Of a stretch of 64,000 bases of DNA, positions 10,165 to 20,201 are shown in pieces. The position numbers and the translations under genes were made by a program. This DNA comes from Poecilobothrus nobilitatus. Its lineage: Eukaryota; Arthropoda; Insecta; Diptera; Dolichopodidae. A model generated the notes under the pieces. That model saw only the letters and a program-made list of their open reading frames with translations. It searched no databases and was not told the origin of the DNA. Location: NCBI GenBank assembly GCA_947095535.1, contig OX352772.1:151104767-151168766 (forward strand), in the 5' to 3' direction. The first letter of the stretch is position 1; each line of letters opens with the position of its first letter.

Positions 10165-11027
10165 AATGAGTGCCGATGAAGATTAAGTCAAGAAAATAGC
10201 GATTACCCGTGGTGCATGAAAACTTAAGATATGATGTTGAAAGTAGATCAACTATTAAATTTAATTTTAATGATTTCGAATCACTAATTAAAATATATTC
10301 GTGTAATAAAACTATAAGTGTACCAAAGTGGTTCGAAGAATTTGAACAATACGCGAATACGTTCGGTTTAATAGAATTACAAAAATATATATTCTGTAAA
10401 CGTTCGTTGAAAGATGACGACAAACCATATATACAATGTGAACCAAAGCCGCTCACATGTAGATAATTGAAACAATCGTTAATAAAGGAATTTGCACAAA
10501 AACTAGTAGTGCTGAGGTGTACAAAATTTCACAAACGCGCAAAAAAACAAATAAACGAATCTTATCGGGAATACTTATATAAATTGATCGATATTGTCTC
10601 ACAAGCTGAAGTAGATGAAATCTTGGTCATAACGTATGTGATAAAATCAATAAATGATATACCCGGTAACAAAGCAATGCTTGACGGTGCCAAAAATTTT
10701 TGCGAGTTAAAAGAAACTTTAATCATTTATGAAAAAAATAAAACAGATACGAATCGGAATAATAATATAAAAAATGTAGACGCGAAAAATACTGAACTAC
10801 CGAAAAGAAATAATAATATTGATAATAGTAAAACTGCGCGACAGAATAAATACTGTTTTAATTGTGGTTCATCATTACATGAGTTCCATAATTGTCCAGA
10901 GAAACAACGAGGACCGAAATGTTTCGAGTGTAACCAATTCGGACACAAAAAACGGATTGTCCAAACAAGAAGTATCCGACAGTTAGGACACATACAGTTA
11001 GTTCAAAAAATAATTGTATTTTGTTAA
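10165..11027 (+). pseudogene. gag: Ty3/gypsy Gag, block 2, with in-frame stops
   Basis: The longer Gag copy. An ATG at 10,165 is followed soon by a stop. The frame at 10,209-10,466 gives the N-terminal part (WFEEFEQYANTFGL, QKYIFCKRSL). After one stop, 10,467-11,027 gives SYREYLYKLIDIVSQAEVDE and two zinc knuckles, CFNCGSSLHEFHNC and CFECNQFGH(K), as expected for gypsy Gag nucleocapsid. The second knuckle lacks its last cysteine because of a change after KKRI. It is upstream of the protease in another frame, as in the family. Two stops and a frameshift prevent expression. Confidence 0.8.
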
Positions 11028-11330
11028 AGGCAAATAATGTTGTTTGATAGATACTGGAAGTGATATTTGTTTAATTAAAGCATCATGCTTACAATTAATA
11101 AATTCCTTGTCTATTTGTAGAAATTCTTCACTCTCCATATCAAGTGCAGCTCGAACGTATTTAGTAAAGGATGTTGCAGTATTGACCTAGAAATAAATGG
11201 TGATCAGTATAAAAATACAAAGTTTAACATTACCCAGAATTACCGTATGAAGTTTCCTGTCATAATTGGAATGAGTTTGTTATGACATTGCATTTTAAAT
11301 ATTGATGCCGGTGTTATTTCCATTAAAAAA
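11028..11330 (+). pseudogene. gypsy aspartic protease remnant, block 2
   Basis: Downstream of Gag, a frame reads LIDTGSDICLIK (about 11,045-11,080) with the DTG active-site triad of retroviral-type proteases. A second conserved stretch, KFPVIIGMSLL, lies near 11,250-11,285. Frameshifts separate them and a stop follows the first. The protease would cut the Gag-Pol polyprotein. The equivalent site in block 1 is destroyed. Confidence 0.65.
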
Positions 11331-11455
11331 AAACAATAATACAATAGAAAATCGTATACAAGAGGAAAACAAATGTTTTCTAGCCGAAATCAGCCGTACT
11401 GATCTTCTGAGGATTAGTTAATCTAAAAGAAGGAAAAGTAAATCATAATATCACA

Positions 11456-12085
11456 ATGATTAAGGATTATAAACCTGCATTTATGAAGACGTCATCCATT
11501 CAAATGAAGATTGTTCCTTTAGATGAGAAACCGGTATTCCAAAGTCCTCCTGGGGAACAGAAAATAATTAAAAATCAAGTAGAAGAATGGCTAAAAGATT
11601 ATATATTTAGTGAAGGCTCAGCAGATTATGCCAGCCCTGTGGTTAAGAAGGAAGATGGCTCCATGGCTGATAATGATTTACGTATAGATCAACATGTGAA
11701 GAAACATGAAAAGAGAAGAAAGTTATATATTAAAGAAAAGAAGAAAATTGATTCAAATGATGAATCAGAATCATTGGATTCTGATTCTACAGAAGAGCAG
11801 TCAGTTGATGAAAGAGCAAACGATTCCGACGATATTGAGTTAAAAAAAGAAGATTACAACATAGGCCTTAAAAGTTTATTAGAGGTTGAAAATAAAGAAG
11901 ATACAACGAATAACGCTGCAGCTTTATCTTCAACTAATGTTGTAACATCAATACCTTTTCTATTAAAACATACGTTAAGGAAATACCAACATATTGGATT
12001 AGATTGGCTGCTGACAATGCCTGATCGTAAATTAAATGGAATTTTAGCTGATGAAATGGGATTCGGGAAACTATACAAACAATAG
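11456..12085 (+). pseudogene. Chimeric frame: gypsy RT lead-in fused to Domino-type SNF2 ATPase
   Basis: This open frame of 209 residues joins two unrelated families. Residues 1-60 or so are gypsy RT lead-in (EKPVFQSPPGEQKIIKNQVE, ADYASPVVKKEDGS). Residues about 63-150 are basic then acidic linker (DSNDESESLDSDSTEEQ). Residues about 170-205 are the SNF2 start (LLKHTLRKYQHIGLDWLL, LNGILADEMGFGK). The frame is lost right after Walker A because one base of the GGGAAAACT run is missing (12,065-12,072). The gypsy RT palm never follows. The joint is shared with block 1, so fusion preceded block duplication. No protein function is expected. Confidence 0.8.
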
Positions 12086-12385
12086 CACTTTTAGCACATT
12101 TAGCATGTCTTAAAGAAAATTGGAGACATCATCTTATTGTAGTATTGTCTTCAGTTATGTTAAATTGGAAATGAAATCTAAAAAATTGTGCCTTAGATTT
12201 AAAATTTTTATTTGCTATGGTTTGAACGTAAATCAAAACGTGTTGGTTGGGCAAAACCAAAGACATTTCACGTTTGTATAACATCATACAAATTAGTTAC
12301 TCAAGATAGGCAAAGTTTTAGATGTAAAAAATGGAAATAATTTTAGATGAAGCACAAAATAAAGGGACATACAATAAAAACCGGA
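12086..12385 (+). pseudogene. Continuation of the Domino-type ATPase fragment, block 2
   Basis: In the shifted frame the SNF2 homology runs on: IALLAHLACL, HLIVVLSSVMLNW, RVGWAKP (12,230) and, near 12,300-12,355, QSFRCKKW and ILDEAQN, the DEAQ-type Walker B of SWR1/INO80 ATPases. After that the sequence diverges (KGTYNK..) and no later helicase motifs (III-VI) occur. The homologous stretch is contiguous, without introns, which would fit capture from a spliced RNA or from one large exon. Confidence 0.75.
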
Positions 12386-12465
12386 AAGCAATGTGTGGTG
12401 GATATTTTTTCACAACAAAAAATATAAAAAAAAATATCACCAATTAAAAACAAAAAAACACTTAC

Positions 12466-12513
12466 CTATATCCAGCACCAGTTACATCATATTTTTTTGG
12501 TTGTTATCCAAAT
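12466..12513 (-). other. Candidate 48-nt minus-strand exon with consensus splice sites
   Basis: On the minus strand, TGTATGCAG precedes and GTAAGTG follows a 48-nt stretch reading DNNQKKYDVTGAGYR in one frame. Block 1 has the same donor end at about 6,470-6,515 but has lost the acceptor side. Its parent gene is not recognised. It may be a splice trap or exon relic captured with the Domino fragment; this is inference from splice-site consensus only. Confidence 0.3.
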
Positions 12514-12748
12514 CTGCATACAGGATACACCGAGAAATAATATTATTTAATAAGTAATAGTAAATTAATATTTTATACTTATCTTTTGCAGCTCCACATC
12601 TCTAGTAGCTCAGAGATGTATATTTCCACTCCAATATCATTAATCTAATTTTCTTTCTTATTAGATTAGATTTGCTTCTTGTTTATTAATATAAATAATT
12701 TGACAGTTGTCATCACAACATATTAGAGCGAAATAACAACATTTTAAG

Positions 12749-14575
12749 AGATAGCATTATATGATAAACTTTTGCCGCTATGGGAGCAAAGTGCGGTTTA
12801 TTGAAATTAAATAAATCAATCAATGGAGATTAATCATCTAAATTCAAATTTAAAGGTGAATAAACTCTTTTCTTTTTTTTATCTAAAGCTGTTATTTTGA
12901 TTATTACAAAAGAAGAAAAGAAATTGGAAAAAAGAACTAGTGGATCAGTGGCCGTAGAAGGTGGAGCACCAAAAGTTAAAACATTAATATTTTTTAAAAA
13001 GTAATCTTTTATTAAATGTAATTAATAAAGTACATATTTAAATATAATTTTTTTTTAACTATTTAATTTATAATAACTATTTACAATTGAACTGAACTGA
13101 AGTCAACTTTTAACAATAATTATTTTGAACTTTATTTTATAATAATAATTTTAATTTTTAAGTTACATAAAAAAAACTTGAACTAAAATGAAAAAACGAA
13201 TTTAAATTATATTAAATTTTATCCAATCCTACATGCTTTACATCAAATAATCTAGATTACTGTGAAAGATGTGAATTTCACTGATAAGATTGGGTTAACA
13301 TTTTGTGGAGACAGTTTTGAACATCAAGGTCCTGCGTATCTCAGTTTTAGATCCCCTCATGAACTTAAATTTAGCGACGTTTGGGATGTAATTTCTAATA
13401 TTCTTCAAAGTAATTCTGAAGATATTTATGTATAATACATTTTTTGTTTCATTTATTATAAACTATTTTTATCTTACGTCTATGGGCTTAAGTACAGACA
13501 CTTTTGGATTAACAGGTACCCGTGTTGGATTACCCACTGGTAGAGGTAGAAATAATTAATATTCAAATTATAAAGAGGAATACTTAAAGAGGAAAGGAAT
13601 AATAACAATAAAAACAGCAATCATTTATGTCTACCATATTCACTTGGTGTTTCAATAGCTAAAATTGAAAAATGTATTGAATATGAAAAATTCAATAAAT
13701 ACTGGAAATACAGGAAAACTCCAAACTTTAACTGCTTTAAAATTATTAAAAACACCAAAAATAACAATTCCATCTGAAGGTTGCGGAATTCGTGAATTGA
13801 ATCAATTTCAAGAATGTTTACATAAACACAAAATTGTTGTACATAAATATGGAACAAGTGGTGCAAAAGTAATATTTGAAGGATTTACTAATGGAAAAAA
13901 ATTAACTTTCTATACCATAATAATCATTACAATGTGAAGAATGAACACAACATTTAATTGTGAAGAATGTCATATTCCGTATTCTAAGAAAAAACAATCT
14001 AGGTGTTCAAAAAAGTTGCCCTTGTTGTCAAAAATCACCAGCTTGTACAATTAATTTTAAAAATATTTTATGTATGCAGTGCAATCGCGCATTTCGTGGT
14101 CAATCATGTTTTGAAAATCATAAGGCTTCCAGTTCAAAAAATAGAAGCATCTGTGCAGAAATTAGAAAATGCAAATCTTGTTTTAAAGTTCATAAAAATT
14201 GTAGGACTCATATATGTGGAGAATATTTTTGTAAAATTTGCGATAATCATGTTCCTGAAAACCATAAATGCTTCATTCAGCAAAACAAAACAAAAGTAAA
14301 TTTTTAAAACTGCATTTACAATTTTATGATTTAGAAACAAGACAAGAAGAAATTAACTCTACAAAAATAAAAGAACATGTTCCAAGTTTATGTGTTTCTC
14401 AACTGAGAAATGTATTGCTTTAAATGTATAAACATTGATTCTCTATACTTCTGTGAAAAATGTAAATTAGGAGAAAGAATTTTTAAAACGAAAAATATGA
14501 TAGAGGATTTCATTGAATTTATTTTAAAATTAAGAAAGGAATCCAAAAATATTGTCATAATTGCTCATAATTGAT
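12749..14575 (+). pseudogene. polB: Polinton DNA polymerase B N-terminal half, block 2
   Basis: It is homologous to the block 1 copy, but the start codon is ATA (12,749). The leader exon is followed by the first conserved segment (about 13,260-13,439: DKIGLTFCGDSFEHQGPAYL). A probable intron follows at 13,440-13,515 (GTATAA..TTAACAG). Then come GLPTGRGR, the frame at 13,665-13,937, and the Cys/His region at 13,960-14,307 with intact CPCCQKSPAC and CMQCNRAFRGQSCFENH. It continues into the 3'-5' exonuclease domain (YFCEKCKLGERIF, IIAHN) and ends at about 14,575. Palm and thumb are missing. It retains exonuclease sequence that block 1 has lost, so the two copies carry complementary deletions. 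Confidence 0.8.
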
Positions 14576-15053
14576 CGGTAGATTGTCATAACGTCAAATT
14601 CATCGGTTGTTTATAACTCTTAAAAAAAAATTATTAATAAAAATTATAGTTAAAAATTATTAAAAATTCTTTTTATTTGTAAAATCATTTAAATATCGCG
14701 AAAACTTTCGTGTAAATAATTTAAACGTAAATTAAATCATTATTCAATATATTATTTAAAATTTGTTTTTTTTTTCACATAAGAATTCGGAATACGGGAA
14801 CATTCAAATAAACTATGAAACGCATAATTAATGATAAATAATACAATAGCTTTTTGTTATAAAATTTTCTTCGAGTGAACACATAAATAACAAATAAACA
14901 AAAACTGCAAAAAGCAATTTAGTGTAACTATTTGAAATTAGTACCTCACCTTTATATGTGCATGAAAAAATTATAAAAGTGATATTTTGTATACAAAAAC
15001 ATGGCTGCTTATGCTTTAATTAAATATTTATTATGATTTTTTATAAAGTCTTT
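14576..15053. other. AT-rich spacer with the left member of a 67-bp direct repeat
   Basis: No gene is visible. Positions 14,717-14,783 (from ATAATTTAAACGTAAATT to TTTTCACATAAG) recur almost unchanged at 16,510-16,576 in the same orientation, bracketing the 967-bp repeat and a SINE. Confidence 0.5.
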
Positions 15054-16020
15054 ATACCCGTAAGAACTATGTTCAAGGGTATAATAAATTTACCATTACG
15101 TTTGTGACACCTTAAAGGAGTCGAGCTAGATATAGTGTCAAAGATATGGATCGGCTCGAAGAATCGAATTCTGAGTCGATTAAGCCATGTACGTCCCTTC
15201 GTCCGTCCGCACGATAACTCAAAAAATAAAGGAGCTAGGAGGCTGAAATTGTTTTTACGACACTTTTGCAAAATTGTTAGTTTTGCTATTTAACCAACAT
15301 TTTCGGTCAACGGGTTCGAGTAGCTGTCATACAACTTCTTTCTTTATATAGAAATAACTCAGTATCTATTCAAGCTAGGTTTCTAAAATTTTGCAAATGA
15401 TGATCAAGTTTTATGGCAAGAACTTCTGTAAAATTTGGTTGTGGTAGTGCGGCGGATTCGGGTAGCTGCCATACAACTTCTACGTTTAAATGAGAATAAT
15501 TCAATGTTTATTGAAACTAGGAATCTGAAATTTAGTTAAGAAGTGTCGAGTTACATGCCAACAATTTTTGTAAAATTTAGTTCGTCTAAAGCAGCCGGTT
15601 CAGGCTTCTTACACCTCTTGGGACTTAATGAAGCTAGGGGTCTGAACTAGAGGCAACAACTTCTGTAAAATTAGGTTCTGCTGGTGCAACAACTTCGGGT
15701 AGCTGTCATACAACTTCTCTTTTTAAATGAAACTAACCCAGTGTCTATTGAAGCTAGTTATCTGAAATTTAGTGAAAAAGTGTTGAGTTACATGGCAAAA
15801 ACTTTTGTAAATTTTGATTGGTCTAAAGCAGCCGGTTCAGGCTTCTTGCATTTCTTGGAACTTAATGAAGCTAGGCGCAATAGATTCGGGTAGCTGTCAT
15901 ACAACTCCACAATTAACATATATATATCTCTGTAGTTAACGTCGGTACTAAAACATCTGAATGTTTTTAAAAGATGATCAAGTTTTATAAAAACAAGATA
16001 TATTACGTTCATACGGGTAT
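15054..16020. repeat. 967-bp repeat with ATACCCGTA ends and internal subrepeats
   Basis: It begins ATACCCGTAAG and ends ATACGGGTAT, giving short inverted ends. Inside, GTCCGTCCGCACGATAACTCAAAAAATAA (about 15,200-15,230, a block also found at 17,010-17,055 and, inverted, at 23,055-23,105) is followed by subrepeats marked by TTCGGGTAGCTG and CATACAACTTC at about 15,311, 15,452, 15,692 and 15,883. No transposase is encoded. It belongs to the same superfamily as the repeats at 1-552, 16,882 and 21,662 and looks like a non-autonomous element. Confidence 0.6.
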
Positions 16021-16249
16021 CCCAGAGTTCACACAGTCTACTCTACGGCACTCTTCCTCGTTTTTTTATAATTTTATTTTTACATTATAGTTTTTTTAAA
16101 CACAAATTTAAACATTATTTGCTACATATGTACAAACTTTTTAAAATTATTTATATTTAGAAACTTTTAAAGACATATTGTGTATATTTGGATTTTCACA
16201 TTTTTTACAATTATAAACTATTTAACTTTTTTTTTTTTAACAAATAACT

Positions 16250-16345
16250 TCGCCAGCCGAGTGGGTAAGCGTGTGGCGTATTAACCGAAGGAGTGTGGGT
16301 TCGATCCCTGCACAGGTTGTAAGTGTTTTTTTTCTTTACATACCT
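16250..16345 (+). repeat. tRNA-derived SINE fragment
   Basis: A tRNA-like module is visible: AGCCGAGTGGGTAAGC matches a pol III A box and GGGTTCGATCCC (about 16,297-16,308) a B box at tRNA-like spacing. Arms do not close into a proper acceptor stem, and a similar module occurs at 20,423. A SINE head is therefore more likely than a tRNA gene. A T-run follows at about 16,325. Confidence 0.6.
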
Positions 16346-16881
16346 CCTTACGACCAAATATAATGTAAATATATAATATATAATATAAACAAAATAAATA
16401 ATATTAATATATAATTTAATAATAGTATAAAAACCTATAATGGCCTTTAGTAGTCGATGGTTGAATAATATTGCATTATATTTTTGTACGTATGTATTAA
16501 TATAAATAAATAAATTTAAACGTAAATTTAATCATTATTCAATATTTTATTTAAAATTTGTTTTTTTTTCACATAAGCGGACTTTGACTTTACTTATGCT
16601 TATATAGGTCGTTATATTGTGTATTAAACCATAAAAGTAATTGTGTATTTTTAGGATACAAGAAAGAAAACTTAAAGAACAAACCCTGTTTTTTTATCAG
16701 ATTTTCACATGTGATAACATTTTTTTTTTCACAAAATGACATAATTATAATCATATTTAATTTGTGCTAATGCACTTCCATATCGGAACTAGAAAACACA
16801 TGTTGTATATTTATTAGTTCATTATTAATTTATTGTGATTACTGTTAGAAACAGCTTTTGTAATTAATTTTCCGCCTTTTT
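16346..16881. other. AT-rich stretch with the right member of the 67-bp repeat
   Basis: Apart from the direct repeat at 16,510-16,576, only AT-rich sequence is seen. No frame or conserved motif was found. Confidence 0.5.
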
Positions 16882-17240
16882 ATACCCTACACATTAAGTA
16901 TAGGGTATATTAACTTTGGTATGGTGTTTGTAACCACCAAAAGGAAGCGAGTTAGGTATAGACATGTATATATATCCTGAATCAGGATCACCGCCTGAGT
17001 CGATTTAGCGATGTCCGTCCGTCCGTTCGTCCGTACGCACGATAACTCAAAAAATAATGATGTTATCTTGATGAAATTTATACTGTAGGTTAACAATGAC
17101 TAAGGTAAGGCGGGGATTGTAAATGGGCGAAATCGGACCATGCGTTCGCGTACCTCCCATACAACTCTCAAAACCGAATACGCATATCTTCGAAATTAAT
17201 AAAGATAGGAACTTCAAATTTGATACGAGGGTGTTGTTTC
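16882..17240. repeat. TATACCCTACAC repeat abutting the integrase 3' end
   Basis: It starts TATACCCTACAC and carries the same GGTATGGTGTTTGTAACCACC, CATGTATATATATCCTGA and CCGTCCGTCCG..CGATAACTC blocks that occur inverted at 23,030-23,233. It ends with CTTCGAAATTAATAAAGATAG, matching the region near 345. It is an internally deleted copy without the 146-bp array. It overlaps the last codons of the integrase frame, so it has replaced the native 3' end of that gene. Confidence 0.65.
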
Positions 17241-18180
17241 CTGAATCCCTGATTTGTCCAAAATTTAAGATTGCCTTTTTTCTTTAAAATTTTCTCGACA
17301 AGATATACGTTTGGGTGTGTAACAGATGTGAGTTCCTCCTCATAACATACACCAAATATTGAATCATTTTTATAATCAATCAGCTTATATATAATCGGAT
17401 AGGTACCGTTAACTTCGATAAATTTAAAAATTTCAGTAGACCAATTCTGTTGATAACCTTTTTCAAAAGTTTTTTTGTATTTACTTATTCTAACATAGTC
17501 TCCAACTTTATATTTAGCTTTTAGAGAAATTTTAGGTTGCATGTAAACATTTTTTAAAATAAATTTTTCGATTTTCTTAGAAATTTTTTCAGGGGGTAAT
17601 TTAGTTGTTCTATGTTTACTGGAATTATAGGTGTTTAATAAAGATTACAAAGTATTAATCCATTTGTAGTTTCCTTTTAAATTTCGATTCCTTTCAAAGT
17701 TCGATTAAAACGTTCTACAATAGATGCTTTCATTTCAGAGTAAGTATGATAGTGATTATACCCTTCTTTACAACAAAATTTTGGAATATGGAATTGAAAA
17801 ATTCTTTACTTCTGAATGAATGTTTTTAGGTAAGTTTTTAGCTCGTTTTATAATTTTCTTTAAAGCTTTTGAAACATTACTACCGGTGTTAGTTTTCATT
17901 GGTTCAGCATAACCATATTTAGAAAATATATCTATAACGGTTAACATATATTTAAAACCTTTGTTGAATTTTCCATAAGGAATCATTTCCACTAGATCAA
18001 TTTGCCACGTATCATTTAGTCCTTTTTTTCCTTTTAAGACACCTTTTTCTAGCTGGTCTATGTTTTTCTTTTACTATTTCAGATCTTGACATGATTTTTA
18101 CACCATCTAACAATTTAAAAATCCAATTTTAGATTTCTTTATTTATATCCTCTAAAAACTTTGAATTTTGACTGGATTCT
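17168..18180 (-). pseudogene. Polinton retroviral-type integrase
   Basis: In coding order from about 18,180: VKEKHRPARK, then DTWQIDLVEMIPYG with the first catalytic aspartate (about 18,010-17,975), then YMLTVIDIFSKYGYAEPMK (the rve core). Next are HTYSEMKASIVERFNRTLK near 17,690-17,740 (the catalytic glutamate region), SKHRTTKLPPE, and the C-terminal frame at 17,542-17,168 with YKVGDYVRISKYKKTFEKGY, NWSTEIF and PNVYLVEKILKKKG, typical of the Polinton integrase tail. Several frameshifts (near 17,770 and 17,560) and a missing N-terminal HHCC zinc finger mark it as dead. It would insert the element into host DNA. It is transcribed opposite to the polymerase. Confidence 0.85.
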
Positions 18181-18253
18181 ACAGGATATAACGTGATTTA
18201 ATTTTATTGGAAAATCATTTTTAATTCAATTTTGCTAAGATATTTTACAAAAA

Positions 18254-18496
18254 ATGGAACCTGATTCAACAACATTTCCATATACTGAAGGAACTGCAAT
18301 TGTCAGTATACAAAATGAGATTCAAGTTGATGAAATTACATCTACTGTAGATGAGGAGGAATTAATGGAAACTGAATAATTCATACCACAATTTCCAGTC
18401 TTAGATAAAGATACAGAGGAGCAACAAATTTGGGAAATAAATGACCAAGAAGGAGATCCTGACTATTTTGCAGAACTTTTTAGAAATAATTTATAA
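18254..18496 (+). pseudogene. Small acidic ORF between integrase and capsid genes
   Basis: ATG at 18,254 opens an acidic frame (MEPDSTTFPYTEGTAIVSIQ) with one in-frame TAA about halfway. The same frame resumes (IPQFPVLDKDTEEQQIWEIN) and ends at 18,496: 81 codons, no recognised domain. It lies on the opposite strand from both neighbours. It may be a Polinton accessory gene, or chance, given the AT-rich context; a DNA element of this size usually has several unassigned small genes. Confidence 0.4.
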
Positions 18497-18688
18497 CCTA
18501 AAACAATATATAAGAATATTTGTGTACATTTATGTATATGTATTTACTATGTATAAGAAATTCATAATAAAAAAGAAATTAAATAAAATTTAAAAATTTT
18601 TTCATTTATTGTTGTTCTTGTTTAAAATATTAGAAATTTTATTTTCTAGTAGTACAGGTATTTCAAAAAACAATCTAGAATAATTGCA

Positions 18689-19051
18689 TTAACCGCTATA
18701 ACGTTCTATTGGAATACATATTTCTTCGTGCAGTTTCATAACAAGTTTTTCTTGGCACTTTTTTATATATTTAATAACATATTCTCGTACATTTGATTCA
18801 GCATTTTTATTGTGTATCATTATAGCTTGAAGAAAATCAATTAAGTTGTAAAATATGTCAGCTTCCTTCTTATTAATACTAAGACGTCGACCAATAACAA
18901 TTCTTAACCCATATTGAAAACATAATTTTGTATTCTTTATTGATTGTTTCGAGTACCTTTCATAAAATTGCTGATAGAATTTACACCAATCATGATATTT
19001 TAAAATAGCTGGATTTTTTCCAATACGGTGAGTCTGTATCAAAACCAACAA
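18689..19051 (-). CDS. Unrecognised 120-residue ORF downstream of the capsid gene
   Basis: A basic, Tyr/Lys-rich frame of 120 residues (HDWCKFYQQFYERYSKQ, FYNLIDFLQAIMIHN) with predicted helices and no signal peptide or membrane segment. It follows the capsid sequence closely on the same strand and could be a separate Polinton gene or a captured host piece. I do not recognise the family. The intact length suggests it is not pure noise in this AT-rich setting. Confidence 0.4.
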   Translation of the reverse strand: MLVLIQTHRIGKNPAILKYHDWCKFYQQFYERYSKQSIKNTKLCFQYGLRIVIGRRLSINKKEADIFYNLIDFLQAIMIHNKNAESNVREYVIKYIKKCQEKLVMKLHEEICIPIERYSG

Positions 19052-20060
19052 GAACTTTTAATGACTGATTTCTGTAGAGAAAATATGTATAACTCAACAT
19101 TAAATTTTGAATTCATTCGAAAAAGTTTTCATACTTAAACCAAAACGAAAACCAAATTTATTGTCCACATACATCTGAAAGAACATCCTGTATCTGCATA
19201 TCATTAAAAACTGATTTTTCAAGTATTTCAAAATGTTTAAAATTGTATGGGTTTTTTGATCTTTTTCCAGAGTAACCCACATTTTCTGTCATACAAAAAA
19301 TTATTGTGTTTGGCAACTGTCCAATAAAAACATTATCAAGTGATATTGGTGAGCTGTTCATTGGAATTGTAAAACTTTTTACTTCAACGCGTTTATAATT
19401 ATATTTAGCATTGGATTTCCCAAGAACAACATTGTGTGTACGCTTGGATTAACGGTAACATGCCTCATAAATAGCGTGGCTTCTATATATAAATTTTAAT
19501 TGTGATTCATCAGAATCATCATTTTGTTTTTGTCTGCAAAAGGATAAAAATCTGGTTTTTCAAGTGTTAAAACTTTTCGAATGTCAACATTATTTATAAG
19601 TAGAGTAGGTTAATTAAGCATATGTTCGTGTAGTTTACCCGTAAATTCCACTACATTGCTGTTATGGTACAATTTTTGGCGTTCTTTTGATCCATTATCA
19701 TTAGATTTAATCAGCTATATGTGCTTTATCTAAAATCCATCCTGCACATTCTAAATGAGTTGCAGCAGCAGCATGAGTTGTACCATACTTCAATAATGAT
19801 TCAATATAATTTACATAATTATAGCTCTATAGTCATAATTTACATCAAATTGTGTTATATTCTTGACTTTTAATTGAACATTACATTATTACATTGTTAA
19901 AATGTTATTAACTACACTTGGTTGTGTTATTATTTTTCCATCAACAGACTTATCATTATTCCTATATGTTCTATCTTTCTTTAACATCTGTATTTTTAAA
20001 CTCAAATATATAGAAGATTCAAATAAGAGAGACTCAAATCTCTATATATATCGCTTTGAC
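19052..20060 (-). pseudogene. Polinton major capsid protein (double jelly-roll), fragmented
   Basis: Read from about 20,060 downwards: YIESLLKYGTTHAAAATHLE and LDKAHIAD near 19,820-19,720, then NNVDIRKVLTLEKPDFYPF (about 19,590-19,540). Then come HVTVNPSVH, KRVEVKSFTIPMN and LDNVFIGQLPNTIIFCMTEN followed by SKNPYNFKHFEI (19,361-19,220). This order matches the Polinton major capsid protein, which forms the hexagonal capsomers. At least four frameshifts or stops interrupt it and the C-terminal jelly roll is only partly visible. It is on the same strand as the integrase and the small virion-type gene. Confidence 0.75.
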
Positions 20061-20201
20061 CAAGTGAAACAAATTCAATAGTTGAAGAGGTGGCTAAAGA
20101 TGCAATAGGATTGTAGGAAAGTTCTTCAGATCGTAAAATGCTAGACTAAATGGGTCGGGTTTTAGAAATATCCAACTCAGATTTCATACACTCAATCATA
20201 A

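Noticed and set aside
16250..16320. Possible tRNA gene
   Set aside because: A and B boxes are present, but acceptor and anticodon stems do not pair well, and a sister module at 20,423 is clearly inserted in a gene with flanking duplication; a SINE head explains both.
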